A stretch of 64,000 bases of DNA from Rotaria sordida. Taxonomy: Eukaryota; Rotifera; Eurotatoria; Philodinida; Philodinidae. The notes beneath the pieces are model-generated. The model worked only from the letters and a program-made list of their open reading frames with translations. It made no database searches and had not been told where the DNA came from. Location of the stretch: the NCBI GenBank assembly GCA_905250125.1, contig CAJNOL010000088.1:1-64000 (forward strand), written 5' to 3'. The position numbers and the translations under genes were made by a program. Positions 1-13,110 of the stretch are shown here, piece after piece (positions within the stretch are counted from its first letter, which is position 1; each line of letters opens with the position of its first letter).

Positions 1-293
1 TATAAAACCGGATGAAGACAATCCTTTTTCTCTTTGTAATCATCATTTTTTTTTTTTTTTTATTCTATCGACATTCTCTATGATAATGAGAAACTATCCA
101 AAGAAAAAAAAAGAAATAGTTACCGAACAAAAAGTGCCTTGAGTGTGTCTAAACATGATATATAAGATGGTAAAAGAACTTTTTTTGTTTCGTCACCACA
201 AATTAAAAAGCAGAGACCTCCAAAAAAAAAAAAAAAACCAAAAGAAAAATATTTTCTTTATTTTCCTATTCTGATTAAATAATAATAACTTAC

Positions 294-3200
294 CAAGTGA
301 AATCGATTTTGAATTATTTGTTGCAGGCTTTATAATGAATGGAAGGCTTGAACGTATACGTTGACCACGAGTAAAACCTAACAAATGAAATTATTCATTT
401 AATAACTAAACATTAGTTTTTTTTTCTTTTCTAACCATTTCTGGTTCCTGTCGTTAATTCATCTTCAATTGGATCAGTTGATGATGACCGTTGATGAGGT
501 GAATTCGTTCGTGGCTATGAAAAGAAACATAGATGTCATATTGATAATTAATCAATTTTCTATTACCATCATCGGTGTCGATACAGCTGATGATGAAGAG
601 ACATGTTGTCGTGAATATTTTTGTTTGAGTATGTCGATTAGCATACGTTGCTGTTCATCGTCATTCTGTAAATTCATATCAATATATTGAGATATAACCA
701 ATAGTTAAGACTAATCAAATAAGCTCTGGCAAAAAAATATAAGAAAAAAACGTGAACGAAAGAAAAAGAAAATCCTCTCCTTATGCTTATTCACACACGC
801 AAACAATCCGATTAATACTTTTTTTTTTAGTGCTACACAATTATTATCGTTTGTAGATTGATATTCATCTCCCACCTACATATTGCCTTCAGACAATCAA
901 CGGTTCGAATTGCAGTTTCAAGTGTGCTGTCTATCTTCTCTCACTTACTTATTCACTCGACTTAGTTGTCTGTCGAAGCCTCATCTCTTGAGTTGTGTAC
1001 GGGTACTATATTATGCAATATGCATGTAGTAAACACACGAATCAATCACTCGACGAGGATGAGTTCTTAATAGATTTTTCTCTCTCTCTCATGCTACATG
1101 TATCTTTATATATGAATGAGTTCAACTTCTCTTCCTCTCTCTCTCTCTCTCTCTCGATATGGTTGTTGTCCACTGGTGAGAAAAAAAAAAGTTGGCTTCA
1201 TTCGGGTGACTGCTATCGATAAAGTATGAAGATAAAACTTTTGGCAAATCGTGTGGAACAAACAGAAGCACTCTGCTTCCTCTGATCAGTATTCATAACA
1301 AAACGGTTATGATCAAGCAAATGATGACACTTATGTTCGATTGGTAGGCACCATTTATATTGACATTTTCTCTAGAGGCTTTCACTTCTCGTTTTTTTAC
1401 CTTCATTGTACTTGAAGTTTTTAAGTATTAAAAAGAATAATTTCCGATACTGGATAATGAATTGTTACTTCTGATATTGTGACTATTGCTTGTCGTTCAC
1501 AACTCACACGCCATATGAACTCGCCATCGCTACGTTCTACATGCTGCCCATTCTTATGTTCTTTCTTTTTCTTTTTCTTTTTCCTTCTTCCTTTTTTCTT
1601 CTTTTTCTCCTTCTTCTTACATTTATGATAGTTAGTAATGGACGGCTCGCCCAAGTAAATCTCGGTCAGACAAGACAATCATCTCTTCACAAAAAAAAAA
1701 TGATAATGTTACAGAAGAAAAAAAAGAAGCGAACATGTTAACGTGCATCTAAATCAAGCAGAGAAGAGACAAAGAATGAAAGATGCCTTGATGATGATGA
1801 TCAATCTCAAATTAACGAGGACTCTCGACACTTCATTTCTATCTATCGGCCTTAGAGAAAAAACAAAAAAAGAAAATATCGATATCTATATATATTCTTT
1901 TCTCTTCCTGAACAATAACAAATAACAATGAAGAAAGATGAGCGATCACAATGACAACGTATACATATACAGTTGTCTGGCAAAGGCATCTGCTAATGCC
2001 ATGCATATAAACAATCTGCACACGTCAGAGGTCGAAACAATGAAGAATTAAAGTAAAAAAAAAGGAAGAGAAAGAAAAGGAATATATAGATGTATAGAAA
2101 AACTAAACAATGATAACAATCACATAAGTCAAAGCATTATTGAGCTTAATACAACAAAATAAATGGACGGTGTAGGTACACAGGAGGCAAAATATTCAAT
2201 GTCCCCGACGTCCCCTCGAGTGTCTTTTATCATAGTGATCAAACAGTTAACTACTAAGAACAAAGACAAATGAGAATACATATAATCGGAATAATTCAAA
2301 AGAATAGAATGAGAGAGAGAACGAACAGACATTTGTATTGTAAGGAATCAAATAAATAAACGAGTACTTCCATTAGTGTATATTTTCAAAGTGAAAAGAA
2401 AATAATCGGTGTTCCTTGAAAAATATCGTTAGTCATTTTATTCTTTTTCATCTTGAAGGTTTTTAATAATTGAAAAAAATCATCACATAGTTGTAACTAA
2501 CTATTAATGACTTATCCCATAAGACATACTACTAGAAAAGATTTCTCTAGAGTACATTTTGTCTTTTTGAAAAGGTTATTTCTTTTCTTTTGTTTTTTAT
2601 TCAAACATAAATGAGATTTCTCTTAATTCGAACGTAGGATACAAAAAAAAACCAAACTTTTAATCTTACTTTTGAACGTATTTTATTCGTATCATTATCA
2701 ACTTCAAGACATTCATCTTCTTTGACAGATTGTAATGGCACAAAATTTCCATTTGTAATCGTATTTAAACATTTACTATTATTATTCAAATTATCTTTTG
2801 TTTGTATTCTTGATCGATCTATTGTTGACGTATCAATATCATATGTTGACTTTGATTTGATATTATGTGTTCCGTTTTTTGTTTGTGTTATTAATCCACA
2901 TGATGATGATGATGATGATGATGATGCATCAGCTGAACGTGTCATTATTGATGTTGTATCATGACGATATGAATTTGATGGTGTTGTAGATCGTGATGAA
3001 CAAGTTGCTGTTGAAAATGATGACATTGATGAACTTGATGTACCATTTAAATTTCGAATATTATTATCATTATGATTTGATATATTTGCTGATCGTCGTT
3101 GTTGAAGAATAGGCATATAATGATTTGTACCATTAACCAATGTTGGTGGTAATATAGATGATGAAGAATTTGGTTTAGGTTTTGGTGGTGTTTCAGCATA

Positions 3201-3385
3201 AATATTATTACGTTCCATATCTGAATAATCAGGTGTTATATGTTTTGTTGTTGAATTTATCGTTTGTTTAGGTGAAACAATACATTTCATATTTTGACAA
3301 GATTTCGTTGCTTGAGAATTTTCAATTGTAGTTGATTTATTTTTTCGATGATTTATAGTCGTTGAATTGATAGGTGAGTCGGTTA
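294..3385 (-). CDS. Shared exons of a large, Ser/Asn-rich protein gene (partial; continues left of the window)
   Basis: Four consecutive minus-strand exons can be joined with consistent phase: 3385-2670, 665-567, 514-436 and 377-294. Each has AG/GT borders (for example acceptor TTTTTTGTAG before 3385 and donor GTAAGA after 2670). The first enters in phase 1 and leaves in phase 0, the second is exactly 33 codons, and the third leaves in phase 1 into GFTRGQRIRSSLPF. The 716-base exon encodes about 238 residues of low-complexity sequence rich in Ser, Thr and Asn, with poly-Ser runs and a KPKPNSSSS stretch, so it is probably disordered. The next exon (NDDEQQRMLIDILKQKYSRQ) looks more ordered. I do not recognise the family, and no enzymatic motif is visible in this part. 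Long introns and several candidate first exons upstream suggest a regulatory or neuronal-type gene, but that is inference. The last donor (GTAAGT at 293) shows that more exons lie beyond position 1. Confidence 0.72.
666..2669 (-). other. Intron of the minus-strand gene; no coding signal seen
   Basis: About 2 kb between phase-compatible exons. It is AT-rich with CT/GA microsatellites (around 1080-1155), pyrimidine tracts (1560-1620) and A-tracts. Short open frames here have simple-repeat composition and no supporting splice logic. Confidence 0.6.
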
Positions 3386-4751
3386 CTACAAAAAAAAAAA
3401 GAAATAGGCACTCATAAAATTGATGATGTAAGAATGTTTGCGTGAGAAAATTGACCATTTTATACAAATGAATAACTATCATGAAAAGGAAACGAACAGT
3501 TCACTAAGATAACAACCTATATACTGCTGGTAAAGAAAATAGCATTTATTGCCATTTCCTTTTTTTTTTTTTATTGTGATCGAGGCGACACATGCCTGTC
3601 GTTCAAAGCGATAAGATCGAGTCTTATAGAAGCAGTTTCCCTGAAGACTTGATCATCAGACAAAAAAAAATAATAACACAATTATATGTATCGAACAATT
3701 ATTTGAACGAAAAAAAAAAAGAAATCCTTCTTCAAGAGTACTTCGATTTAAATTTCGAGTATATCAATACATTTTTTTTTTGTTTCAACGAGACATACGT
3801 TATTAGTACATACATAAATACTTATAAGGACTCTTCAATAGATTTATCTACTATAGTTAAAGTCTCAAGATAGACAAATGACTTCATATATTATTTACGT
3901 TTGGTCTTATTTTAAAGAAATCGATCACTAAAAAAATTATATTTTATTCATATATATACATATATCTGTAAATTGAAATTTTATGCAATTGAAATGGTAT
4001 GAATAACATGACACTTCACATCCGTCTAATATATATTCATATTCAAATATATAAATATATATATGTAACCTTCTCGCATTGTATGTATATATATATATAT
4101 ATATACATTACTCTTTGAAGTTCGTTGTCATCTTACAAGAATAAAGGTCGATACTTGAAACCTTTTTTTTTTCTCACTTAGCTGCTGTTGTTCATGTGTC
4201 TATTTCAACTGAATGTTGATGAATAAATATTCTTATTCAAGGTGAACAACCATCTTCAATACTTATTATATCAATAAGTAGTTTTGTAAAAAAATCGGTT
4301 TATAACAATCTTCTCTCAAGATTTATTTGATGAACTTATTATTATCACCATTATCACAACCATCATCTTTTCTTTTCCTACTGAGAGATCTTATAAATAA
4401 TAAAGAGGAATAGAAAAAAAAAAGACACATATTACGATACTACCTACTGTTAAGTATGAGACTATTGATATGACGACGTAGTAACAAATGTAATGAACAA
4501 GAGAAAAAGAAAAAAAGAACCGAAAGGACTAAAGAAGAGAGGGATTGACTTAAGAATAAAATGATGAGATAAAATTCTATTTACTAAGCACCGGAGTAGG
4601 TACATCATACATGAGCCACTGAAATATGATACCTAAGCATACGTTTGAGTACATACAATGGACTCTTCACAATAGTATTACATCATCGAATCAAAGTAAA
4701 AAAAAATAAGATCTCAATTCGTAAAAGTTAACCGAAATAAATTTTACTTAC

Positions 4752-4836
4752 TGTCATATGTCTGTTTAACTATCCAATGCCAAACATGATCATAGATTTT
4801 TCTCATTGAATCAATACTATGATTATGTGTTGTCAT
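4752..4836 (-). CDS. Candidate alternative first coding exon (MTTHNHSIDSMRKIYDHVWH...)
   Basis: A minus-strand ATG at 4836 opens 28 codons plus one base before the consensus donor GTAAGT at 4751. A second in-frame ATG at 4806 (MRKIYDHVWHWIVKQTYD) could also be used. The exon ends in phase 1, which is exactly what the shared exon at 3385 requires. The peptide is rich in aromatic residues (HVWHWIVKQ) and unlike its Ser-rich continuation. No acceptor precedes it, so it is read as a first exon with its own promoter. I do not recognise the peptide. Confidence 0.55.
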
Positions 4837-6023
4837 TTTCTTTTTTTTTTTGAAATTATGAATATAAATAGTATAAAATGTATCTTTTTTCGGTCTTGTT
4901 ATATTATTATGTTTTAAAATGTCTCTCATTCATTTCACATTTCAGTTATAAATGCATCAAATTTCTATTCTTCTCTTTCTCTTCACTCCTTTCCCTCTCT
5001 CTCTCCTGTCTTTTCGAACGAAAGAAAAAATATTTTAAAGAGAAAAAAAAAAAAGACGAGGACGACTATACGAAATGTATACAGATGCCAACGAAAGTGT
5101 AAAGAGGACAGGGCAGGGCATAACATAAAGGGTGACGAATCTCATTCTCTCATCTAATCAATCAATATGTACGAGAATGTTGGACGTAAAAGAGAAAAAA
5201 GGATTGTATGAACATTCATGTCGCATGATAGTTCAGGATTTATTGAACAAGATTAAAGACATGAGTGAATGTACACTCACAATTATCTGACCTTGTGTGT
5301 GCGTGTGTATACAATCGACGAGAGCCGCAAGGTCATTTGTCTTTTCGCACAATGACAATTTTCTTTTTCCCTTAGTCCAACATATCCCATTTAAGACAGA
5401 TGTCTGTGTGAAATAATGAATGTTATCAATCACGATTTTTTTTTCTGTATTTTTTTAACTTAATAAAGGTGTTGATCATATATCTATTTCTTTTTTTTTT
5501 TTTGTTTGTCTAATATACTTATATGTACATAAACGAAGCATTTCAAGTTAATTACTCAATAGAGTGAGGTCAATTTAATTTTTATATAAGTTATAACTAT
5601 TGCTAATGGTTATCTTGCATAAATTCAATCTGATGTTTTAATGATATTTTCAAGGTAATGGATGTGAAAAGCTCATCTTGAGAATGAAACAAATGACTTA
5701 ATGCTTCTCATTTTCTTTTTTATTTTCTAATCTATGATATGACACAGATGGCCATTATGATTATGTATGCCTACCGAAAAGAAAAATAGCTCTTAGGATT
5801 GCCATTATCATCATCAGCTACAATGATCAATATACTGTTTGAAAATGTGAAAAAAAAGCCAATGATAATAATGATGACATTAAAGAAATAAAGAACAAAA
5901 GAAAAAAAACCTTCTTATAAATAAGAAAATCAATAGAACATTTGTTTAAGGCAACAGGAGGTATAATATATAAAATAAATTTAAATAAGATGGATAGATT
6001 TTATATGTTTTTTAATTTTCTAC

Positions 6024-6111
6024 CTGCTGATGTACATATCATTCGTCGACCTGTAACAAGGTTGTCGAGTGAACGTGTTACAGAAAATCGGTCGGCCAAC
6101 GATGAAAGCAT
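6024..6111 (-). CDS. Candidate alternative first coding exon (MLSSLADRFSVTRSLDNL...)
   Basis: A minus-strand ATG at 6111 opens 29 codons plus one base (MLSSLADRFSVTRSLDNL, then VTGRRMICTSA) before a weaker donor, GTAGAA, at 6023. The exon ends in phase 1 like the other candidates and is compatible with the shared exon at 3385. Its base composition is more GC-rich and codon-like than the surrounding intron sequence. The weak donor is the main reservation. Confidence 0.45.
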
Positions 6112-7484
6112 AACTAATAATGAAAAATGACCAAAGACACTTCACAAATGACCACAACTGTGTGCTACACTTTATTTCTTATCTATTCTCGTCTCTGTCT
6201 CTGTTTGCATATATGTCTCACAGTTCAACTCTCTCTTTCTCTCTGTCCTTTTTCCTTACTTTCTTTCTTATTTTTTTTTGTCACACCTTTCCTCGTCTCT
6301 CTTTCTATTTCGATTATAATCAGTTAAAGTGGTCGTGTCTTATTCTAACTGTTCAAATAGTTGATTCAATGACCAGATGTACACTTTGTCTTCTTACCCC
6401 AGTTGACGCTCTTTAACTTTTTTTTTCTGTGAATTGTCCAAGAAAAAAAAGCGTTGTTATGTCTCTTTCTCACTGGAATTGTTAATAGTTCACAAGACGT
6501 CGACAACGACTGATTTAATCTTGCTCTGGTCTACACGCCGTCGCCGCCGTTAGTATATGTTGGCTGTTTTATGCTCTCTTTTCTTCACATTGTCACAGAC
6601 ATCTTTTTTTTTCGCATTTTTTTTTTCTTAAGACATCGAATAATAAAATAAAGAAGGAAAGATAACGAGAACGACAACTCTATGTAAGATAAGTATCGTC
6701 GTTATTTTGTTCACTTGACCAAATGTTCATTTCTTTGCTTGCATATATATCTATATATATTTATGTACTTCAATTGGGAGGGAAAATGTCTAACAAGTTG
6801 AGATTGAAATGGATGATGTGTTAAAACAAAATGGAAAAAAAAATCTATCGATCATTATTATCATCATCGGTCATTGTCGTTTATTGTAGAAATAAAAAAG
6901 ATGCTTTGCAGCTGGCTTAGACAATTTACAATTACTCATTACTCTTTAATGGAGTCCAAACACATATATATATTCTGTGTGTGATTCTCTATTTCTTTCG
7001 TGAGCTTGAAGGAAGAAAGGCAAAATGAATGCTATGTCTTGTTAGAGACATATAAATGGTTTTCTTCGATATTTATGCATCTAACGAAACATCCGTTTGT
7101 TGTCAAATCAATGAAGCATACGACTTGATAGTCATATGAAAAAAAAAACCAGTCAAAATTTTGATGTTTTCTTCTTTATTACTATAATATATAACAAAAG
7201 AAAATACTGTCATTTAATGAACATAAATTTAATAATAATGATTATTTGATTTTAAAAAATGAATCTATGTTTAATTAGTCGAAACTATTTTATCTATCAT
7301 ATAAGCAAAATTAATATTGTGTGGTATATGTCAATTTAGAATAATTTATATTAAAGAGAAAGATATTCAAAGATTTTTTTTCTTCTATTTCAAAAATAAT
7401 AATAATATCTATGAAATTATAAAACAATTATAACAAGTATTATACTTAGAAAAATAAAAAACAAAAAAAAGATATTTTCATTAC

Positions 7485-7566
7485 CTTGTTTCATTTGTCG
7501 ATGATGATGATGAGATGGATTTCTTAATACCCAAACATCGTTGTCGTCTGGAGTCGTTTTCGTCAT
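7485..7566 (-). CDS. Candidate alternative first coding exon (MTKTTPDDNDVWVLRNPS...)
   Basis: A minus-strand ATG at 7566 opens 27 codons plus one base (MTKTTPDDNDVWVLRNPS followed by HHHHRQMKQ) and ends at a good donor, CAAG|GTAATG. Phase 1 at the end matches the shared exon at 3385. The His run comes from a GATGATGATGATG stretch on the plus strand. Confidence 0.55.
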
Positions 7567-8701
7567 CTGATCAACTTTCACAAATTACGGATCAATGCTG
7601 TCTATCTTTATATCTTTTGAAGGAATCTAACTAATAAGGCGTCATCTGTTTCAAACTGATTATCATTGAAACATATACGAAGCAAGAATCATAGTAATAA
7701 TCTAGATTTGAAATGAGGTTATGTATAGATCATGTTTAATGATAAAGCACAAAAGAGAAAAATCAAAATTGTAAGAGTATAAAATAGTAATAGAACATTG
7801 ATAAAATGTGATTGATACAAATATACATATATATAGAACGGAAACTAGTGATCTCCGCCTTGTATTCGTTGTATGTATACTTAAGTCAAACACGTAATCA
7901 AAAGAGATGATGATGATGTGGAAGAAGAAAGGGGAAAAATCAGAATCCGTCTTTTTCCATCGTATTTCAATAATAGCAAGCATTTGTCAACTCGTGCTTA
8001 TTCACTCACTCTATTTCCCCAATTGAATTAGATTCCGACAAAACAAGGTTCCGCATCTTTTTTTCTATTTCTATACTACAAATATAGCTATCTACCGCGT
8101 CATTACTACAATCACACGCTGATATCTTAAGACTTCTCATCTCATGCAAAAAAAAGATAGACAGAAATAGAGAGTGAGAGAGAAAAGAATATGTCTAAAT
8201 GAACTACACAAATATGATCCTATTTGTTTCTCTACACACATTCAATATTCGTCTTAGAACGGTATATATATATATATATATATACTAATTTAGGATTAAG
8301 AATACTAAAGAAATGTAATAGAAAATGTTTTGTGATGAAGGTCATCAGCTGCTGAAGAAACTAGTAAAGAAGGCGGAGGCAAAAGAAAAAGAAACGTCGA
8401 CAATATAAATAGTGGCATCATACATGAACATGTGGTCGAACTAATTTGAACATATACATATACAGATATAAGCATTGAATGATCAATGCCAGAGTAATAG
8501 GGTACAACGAAGAGAATGTGGACATCTGCCCCAGTCAATTATGTCTATCGAAGACAGTCTCATATTTTCTATGTTGTTCACTTGACCATACTACATTTAT
8601 ATATAAGTGTGTGTGTGTGTGTGCGTAGAAAGAGAAATATCATCATGAGACTTGTTGTAAAAGTAGCGGTCATCCGCCGTCAAAGTAATTTGTCGCCTTA
8701 C

Positions 8702-8730
8702 TGAAAATGCTCAACGGCGGCGGCTCTCAT
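8702..8730 (-). CDS. Possible short first exon (MRAAAVEHF)
   Basis: A GC-rich island in AT-rich surroundings holds a minus-strand ATG at 8730, nine codons (MRAAAVEHF) and two further bases before donor GTAAGG at 8701. It ends in phase 2, which does not fit the shared exon at 3385. If real, it must splice elsewhere or act as a non-coding leader. Confidence 0.25.
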
Positions 8731-9755
8731 TGTTTCAACATGAAGTGTCACCGAACTGAACCAGAAAAAAAAAAGAAGAAAAGAAAGATTAGTAAAGACG
8801 ATCATATATATAACATGCGAGCAGTTAGTTAAGCGCCCTCGAAATGTTCGAAAGTTCCATTGGTCATACACAAACAAATGTCTATTGACGTGTGTTTGCA
8901 ATAGCACGCACACCGGCTTCAATGACAAACACAATCTCATGTACATGCATATAATTCAATAGTGTAAGATCAAACAATAATAATAAGAATAACAATAATA
9001 ATAGAAAATAGATTATAATGTTGATGACGACAGTGGCGACCATCAAACAAAAATTCGAGGTCAATTAATAAGCAATGCAAAACATAAGAATGATCTTTTT
9101 ATAAACTCGATCTCAGTTTATTTGCTCTTAGTACATAAAAATTAACATTTTCTCATTCTATCAAAAAGATAAATATGTCTAATGCTTTTTTGGTAATGGG
9201 ATAGTTCTACTAAAAAAAGAAAAATTCTTCTTTCATCATGCATGAGGAAAGAAACATAAATGTCGTAAGAGCACGATTAAATTTCCATTAATCTATAATC
9301 GTATTCGATGAAGTTTTTTTGCAAGTATTGATTAATTTCAATTGAGACATACATGTAAATATTTTCTAATATTATTTAGTTTTTTAATAATAGATTTCTA
9401 TATTTATATACGAAAACAAAAGAATATATATAGATATTTATTCTTGTCTTGTTCCTTACGAACAATATAATCAATAATTAGTTTTACTTGTTGACATTTT
9501 CTAAATATTCATATTATTAGACAAGAGAATAGATGAATGAGTATGTGATTAAATGTTTGTCTTTGCTCTCATATTTAGGAGGTTTTTATTGTGTAACAGT
9601 CCATATGTATTCTACTAATAAACATTTAAAGCAATGCTAATATTTATTTAATAATAGTCACTTGAACATCTTACTAATACTAAACTTCTGGTATTATAAA
9701 TTTCTTTTTCTTATATGAATAGTAGTTATATTTATATATAAACTATATTACTTAC

Positions 9756-9807
9756 GGACAGATGATGTTTCAAGATGCTTTTGTGTTTTTGAATCAGCAA
9801 GACCCAT
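9756..9807 (-). CDS. Candidate alternative first coding exon (MGLADSKTQKHLETSSV)
   Basis: A minus-strand ATG at 9807 opens 17 codons plus one base and ends at a consensus donor, GTAAGT, at 9755. The MGL start could allow N-myristoylation (Gly at position 2), which is only a possibility. Phase 1 at the end matches the shared exon at 3385, so this would give the isoform with the shortest unique N-terminus. Confidence 0.5.
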
Positions 9808-10841
9808 TCTTGTTGGAATGTATTATTCGAATTAGTAGAATTCAAGAAACGACGTATCGATTGTTTCTAGACGATGAGACTGTGATGTATACTAATCTAG
9901 AACACAAAAGTGTGATGATGATTATCCGCTAGTTCGTCTTCATGCAACAAAATGTAAACAAAAGCCACAATCAATAATTACGTGCCTGATCCTTCGATTA
10001 CAAGAATAACACGCACATATACATGTGTACAAAGCAACTGAAGAATAATAAAGAAAGCTTTAATCGATTTGTTTGTGTTGGATAGACGTAAGATGAAAGT
10101 GAGACAAAATACAAGACAGCCACTGACGATGAAATCTGAGAATATATGGAAGGTTTTTTTGTGATATATTTTACTTACTCTGTATGATGACGATAGGTGG
10201 AAAAAAATACAGTCAAGAAGAAAGTCGTAAATTTATAAAAAAAAAAAACCAAGAAAAATGAAACTTGTGAAACAGATGTGTATCATCGATCACATAGAAA
10301 AATATTAATGGATGAACAAAAGAACACACGACATTGATTGTGTTTTGTTAGCATTTGAATCTTGATTTGTTTGAGAAGAAGATGAAGAGACAGAGAAGAA
10401 GAATTATTCGTGATTGAGAATAGGAAATAATCAAGCTAATAAGATACATCTATGTATATTTCTTTTAATATAAATCATCGTGTTTCATCAATTTGACCTC
10501 TGTCTGCTTTGTTAATCGTCTGGGACAAAGAAAAAAATGTCTAAAACAAAATGGAAATAAATCTTTGTCGCATTAGATGACGAAATCAACACATAATAAA
10601 AGAAAAATGTAAATGAATTGTATTCATTTTCTATCTTCATGATAATAAAGAATTCATTTAGAAAAATATTACTCATCATTATTAACATGTAGTAATAATT
10701 ATTTTATATTCTTACCAATTAAATAAATATCGATGATCTTATAGTATCTAAGAAATATATTTTCTTCATATATCATCTACTCGTTATTTTGATTCCTAGT
10801 AATTCAATTAAACTATTATATTATACAAAATCTCAGCTTAC

Positions 10842-11140
10842 CTTGAAATTTCTGTCACACTCATCAATCCGTATATAAATATAAAATGACATACCGTAGT
10901 TTTTTGTTGTGTGTCGATTGTATGTTTACAGTTGACCCGTAATTGAATTGGCTCTTTCGAAACGTTTTCGTCAAGTATATATACATGTATTCTTCTCTTT
11001 TTTTTTCTTTTTGCTTTATAACCTTTTCTGTTCATATCATAATGATTGTGCTTGATAGGTCTATTTAATTTTATTTCTACTGGTGCCTCCTCCTCCTCCT
11101 TCTTTTCATCTGATCTGAGCTCTAGTAATACGATGATCAT
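10842..11140 (-). CDS. Possible upstream exon, basic and acidic rich
   Basis: A minus-strand reading frame from ATG 11140 runs to donor AAG|GTAAGC at 10841. It contains an acidic stretch (DEKKEEEEAPVEIKLNRP) and a basic stretch (KGYKAKRKKKRR). It ends in phase 2, unlike the phase-1 first exons downstream, so either a shorter non-coding exon or a different splice partner is needed. No known domain was recognised. Confidence 0.28.
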
Positions 11141-13073
11141 TTACACGGTTATTTAATCGAGCGCACAGCTTGATTATATGTGTAGTTATGTGCATATATG
11201 TATATGCATGTTAGAAAAACGAACGACAAAGACAAATATTACAATGCAAGCAGTGCGACTACTAGTCATGATTTTTTAAGTTTTTCATTCTCTGCTTGTT
11301 GACAAAAATAGACAGGGATGAGCTCTCACTTGTACTCTTATGAGTATTACAACATTTATTTGTTATGATTATGATACTTGAACTGAATTTAATTTAAGCA
11401 ATCTACATATACATACAAATATATATACTTACAATTGTAATTGAATTTATTTTTTTGTAATCTACAAGTGGTTTACTATTTCTTTTTAATAGAACAAAAG
11501 AAGAAAAAAAATAATTTTTATTATAATGACATCATGTATATTGTAATGAACATAGACAGGAAAAAAATTATTCTAATGACAGAAACTTATATTACTTCTC
11601 TAGCCATCTTTCTTCCTTTCTTTCTTTCTTCTTCTTCACTCGTTCTCTATATCTCTCTTTGCATCTATACATTGATCCATCTATCTTGATCTATGTTGAT
11701 GTTATATGTGCGTGTTTATATGTATTAGATGAGATTCGATTGAACAGGCGACAAGGAGAAAAAAAATATCAATTGTAGTGAATAGATAGATAGATAGATA
11801 GATGAATGGATATACAAAGAATTAAAGATTGCTTAATCAATCGGATGCAGCACGCGTAGAATGAATAACTAATTTTGATAGCAAATGCAACTACTATTAT
11901 GACTTATATTAGCATCGTGCTTTAACCTAAAGGTATTGCGTAATAAGTATTGTGACTATGTAGTTACAAGTGTTCATCTTTTCTTAAATATACATGCTGT
12001 CAAACGTCCAGTCACACCTCATTCTCTTTATACGTGTTAGTATATGGGAGGAGTAAGCAATATATATAGATTGTTTGTTCAAAGAGTTTTTGCACATTGT
12101 CGATAAATAGAACGTTTGTATTTATGTTATTCTTTTACTCATTAGTATTACTTCATTGTTCTACATGAAGTATTTGTTGAGAAAGTCGATATCTTACTGT
12201 GAGTGATAGTAATAAGAAAACAAGTTGGACAGTAAGATGTTTCGAGATATATTATTATAGGAAAGAACTATAAAGTCATATTATGAACATGTGCATATAA
12301 AAAAAAATTCGAATGAATTCTTCTGATAAAAGCTATTAGCCGACAAATGAATATGATCGTACTGTTTTTTTTTACTATTAAATCGATTGATCCGAAACAA
12401 GCTTCTTTTCTTCTTCTGACAATTGCTAATCTCAATGTTTAGTGATGTCTCAAGCTAGTTGATTCTCATTAAATCTATAATAAGTACAATTGAGATAAAT
12501 GTTTGATGAAAAAAGAAAATATGTCTCTTGATAAAAATTTACTATCATGTCTTTGTCTCAACAATCAATTGATTGATGATCTAGCTATTGGTTTGAAGTT
12601 AGTGATGATAACTGATCATAGTACATGAAAAGAGAAAAATCTTATGAAAAATTATTCTTGAACTTACTCATCAAAAGAAATAGAATTATAACTGAATATC
12701 CTTTTCCGATAGAATACTTAATCATATAATGTACATCTGACTCTACAAATATTTCGAGATGAATGTTCATTATAATAATTTGAAATGTAATAGATCAATA
12801 AAAATATCTTTGAAAACAAAAGTTCAATCAATGTCTAAATTTTAATGATTGATTATAAGATGTTCAGTTACTTTGTCAAATTCTATCGTGACTTACACAT
12901 TCTACATTCAAATTGATATTGATTTATCGATGACATTGCTCACCTATATAATGTTTCTCATGCATTTTGTTTAAACAAGGTAAAATGTGAAAATTGCTGA
13001 TGATTGATGATACTGTTCAATGTTCACATTATCATTGACATATGAATTGAGTTTTGAAAGTTGATTGTTAATT

Positions 13074-13110
<37 letters not shown>

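Noticed and set aside
895-920. GGTTCGAATTG, similar to a tRNA B box
   Set aside because: No matching A box or cloverleaf stems could be drawn around it.
1421-1741. Opposed open frames rich in Lys (minus) and Phe/Leu (plus)
   Set aside because: Both are readings of a single TTTTTC/GAAAAA tract; composition is that of simple sequence, with no domain or clear splice support.
2722-2964. Plus-strand open frame with an Asp run
   Set aside because: It is the complement of the Ser-rich shared exon of the minus-strand gene, whose splice phases fit its neighbours.
8256-8290. TATATATA run as a possible promoter
   Set aside because: TA microsatellites are common through the window (4087, 8263, 13077, 60187), so the run carries no specific promoter information.
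10165-10215. Possible further first exon on the minus strand ending CATACAGA|GTAAGT
   Set aside because: A donor-like site exists but no ATG lies in the short stretch before it; at most a non-coding leader, not supportable.
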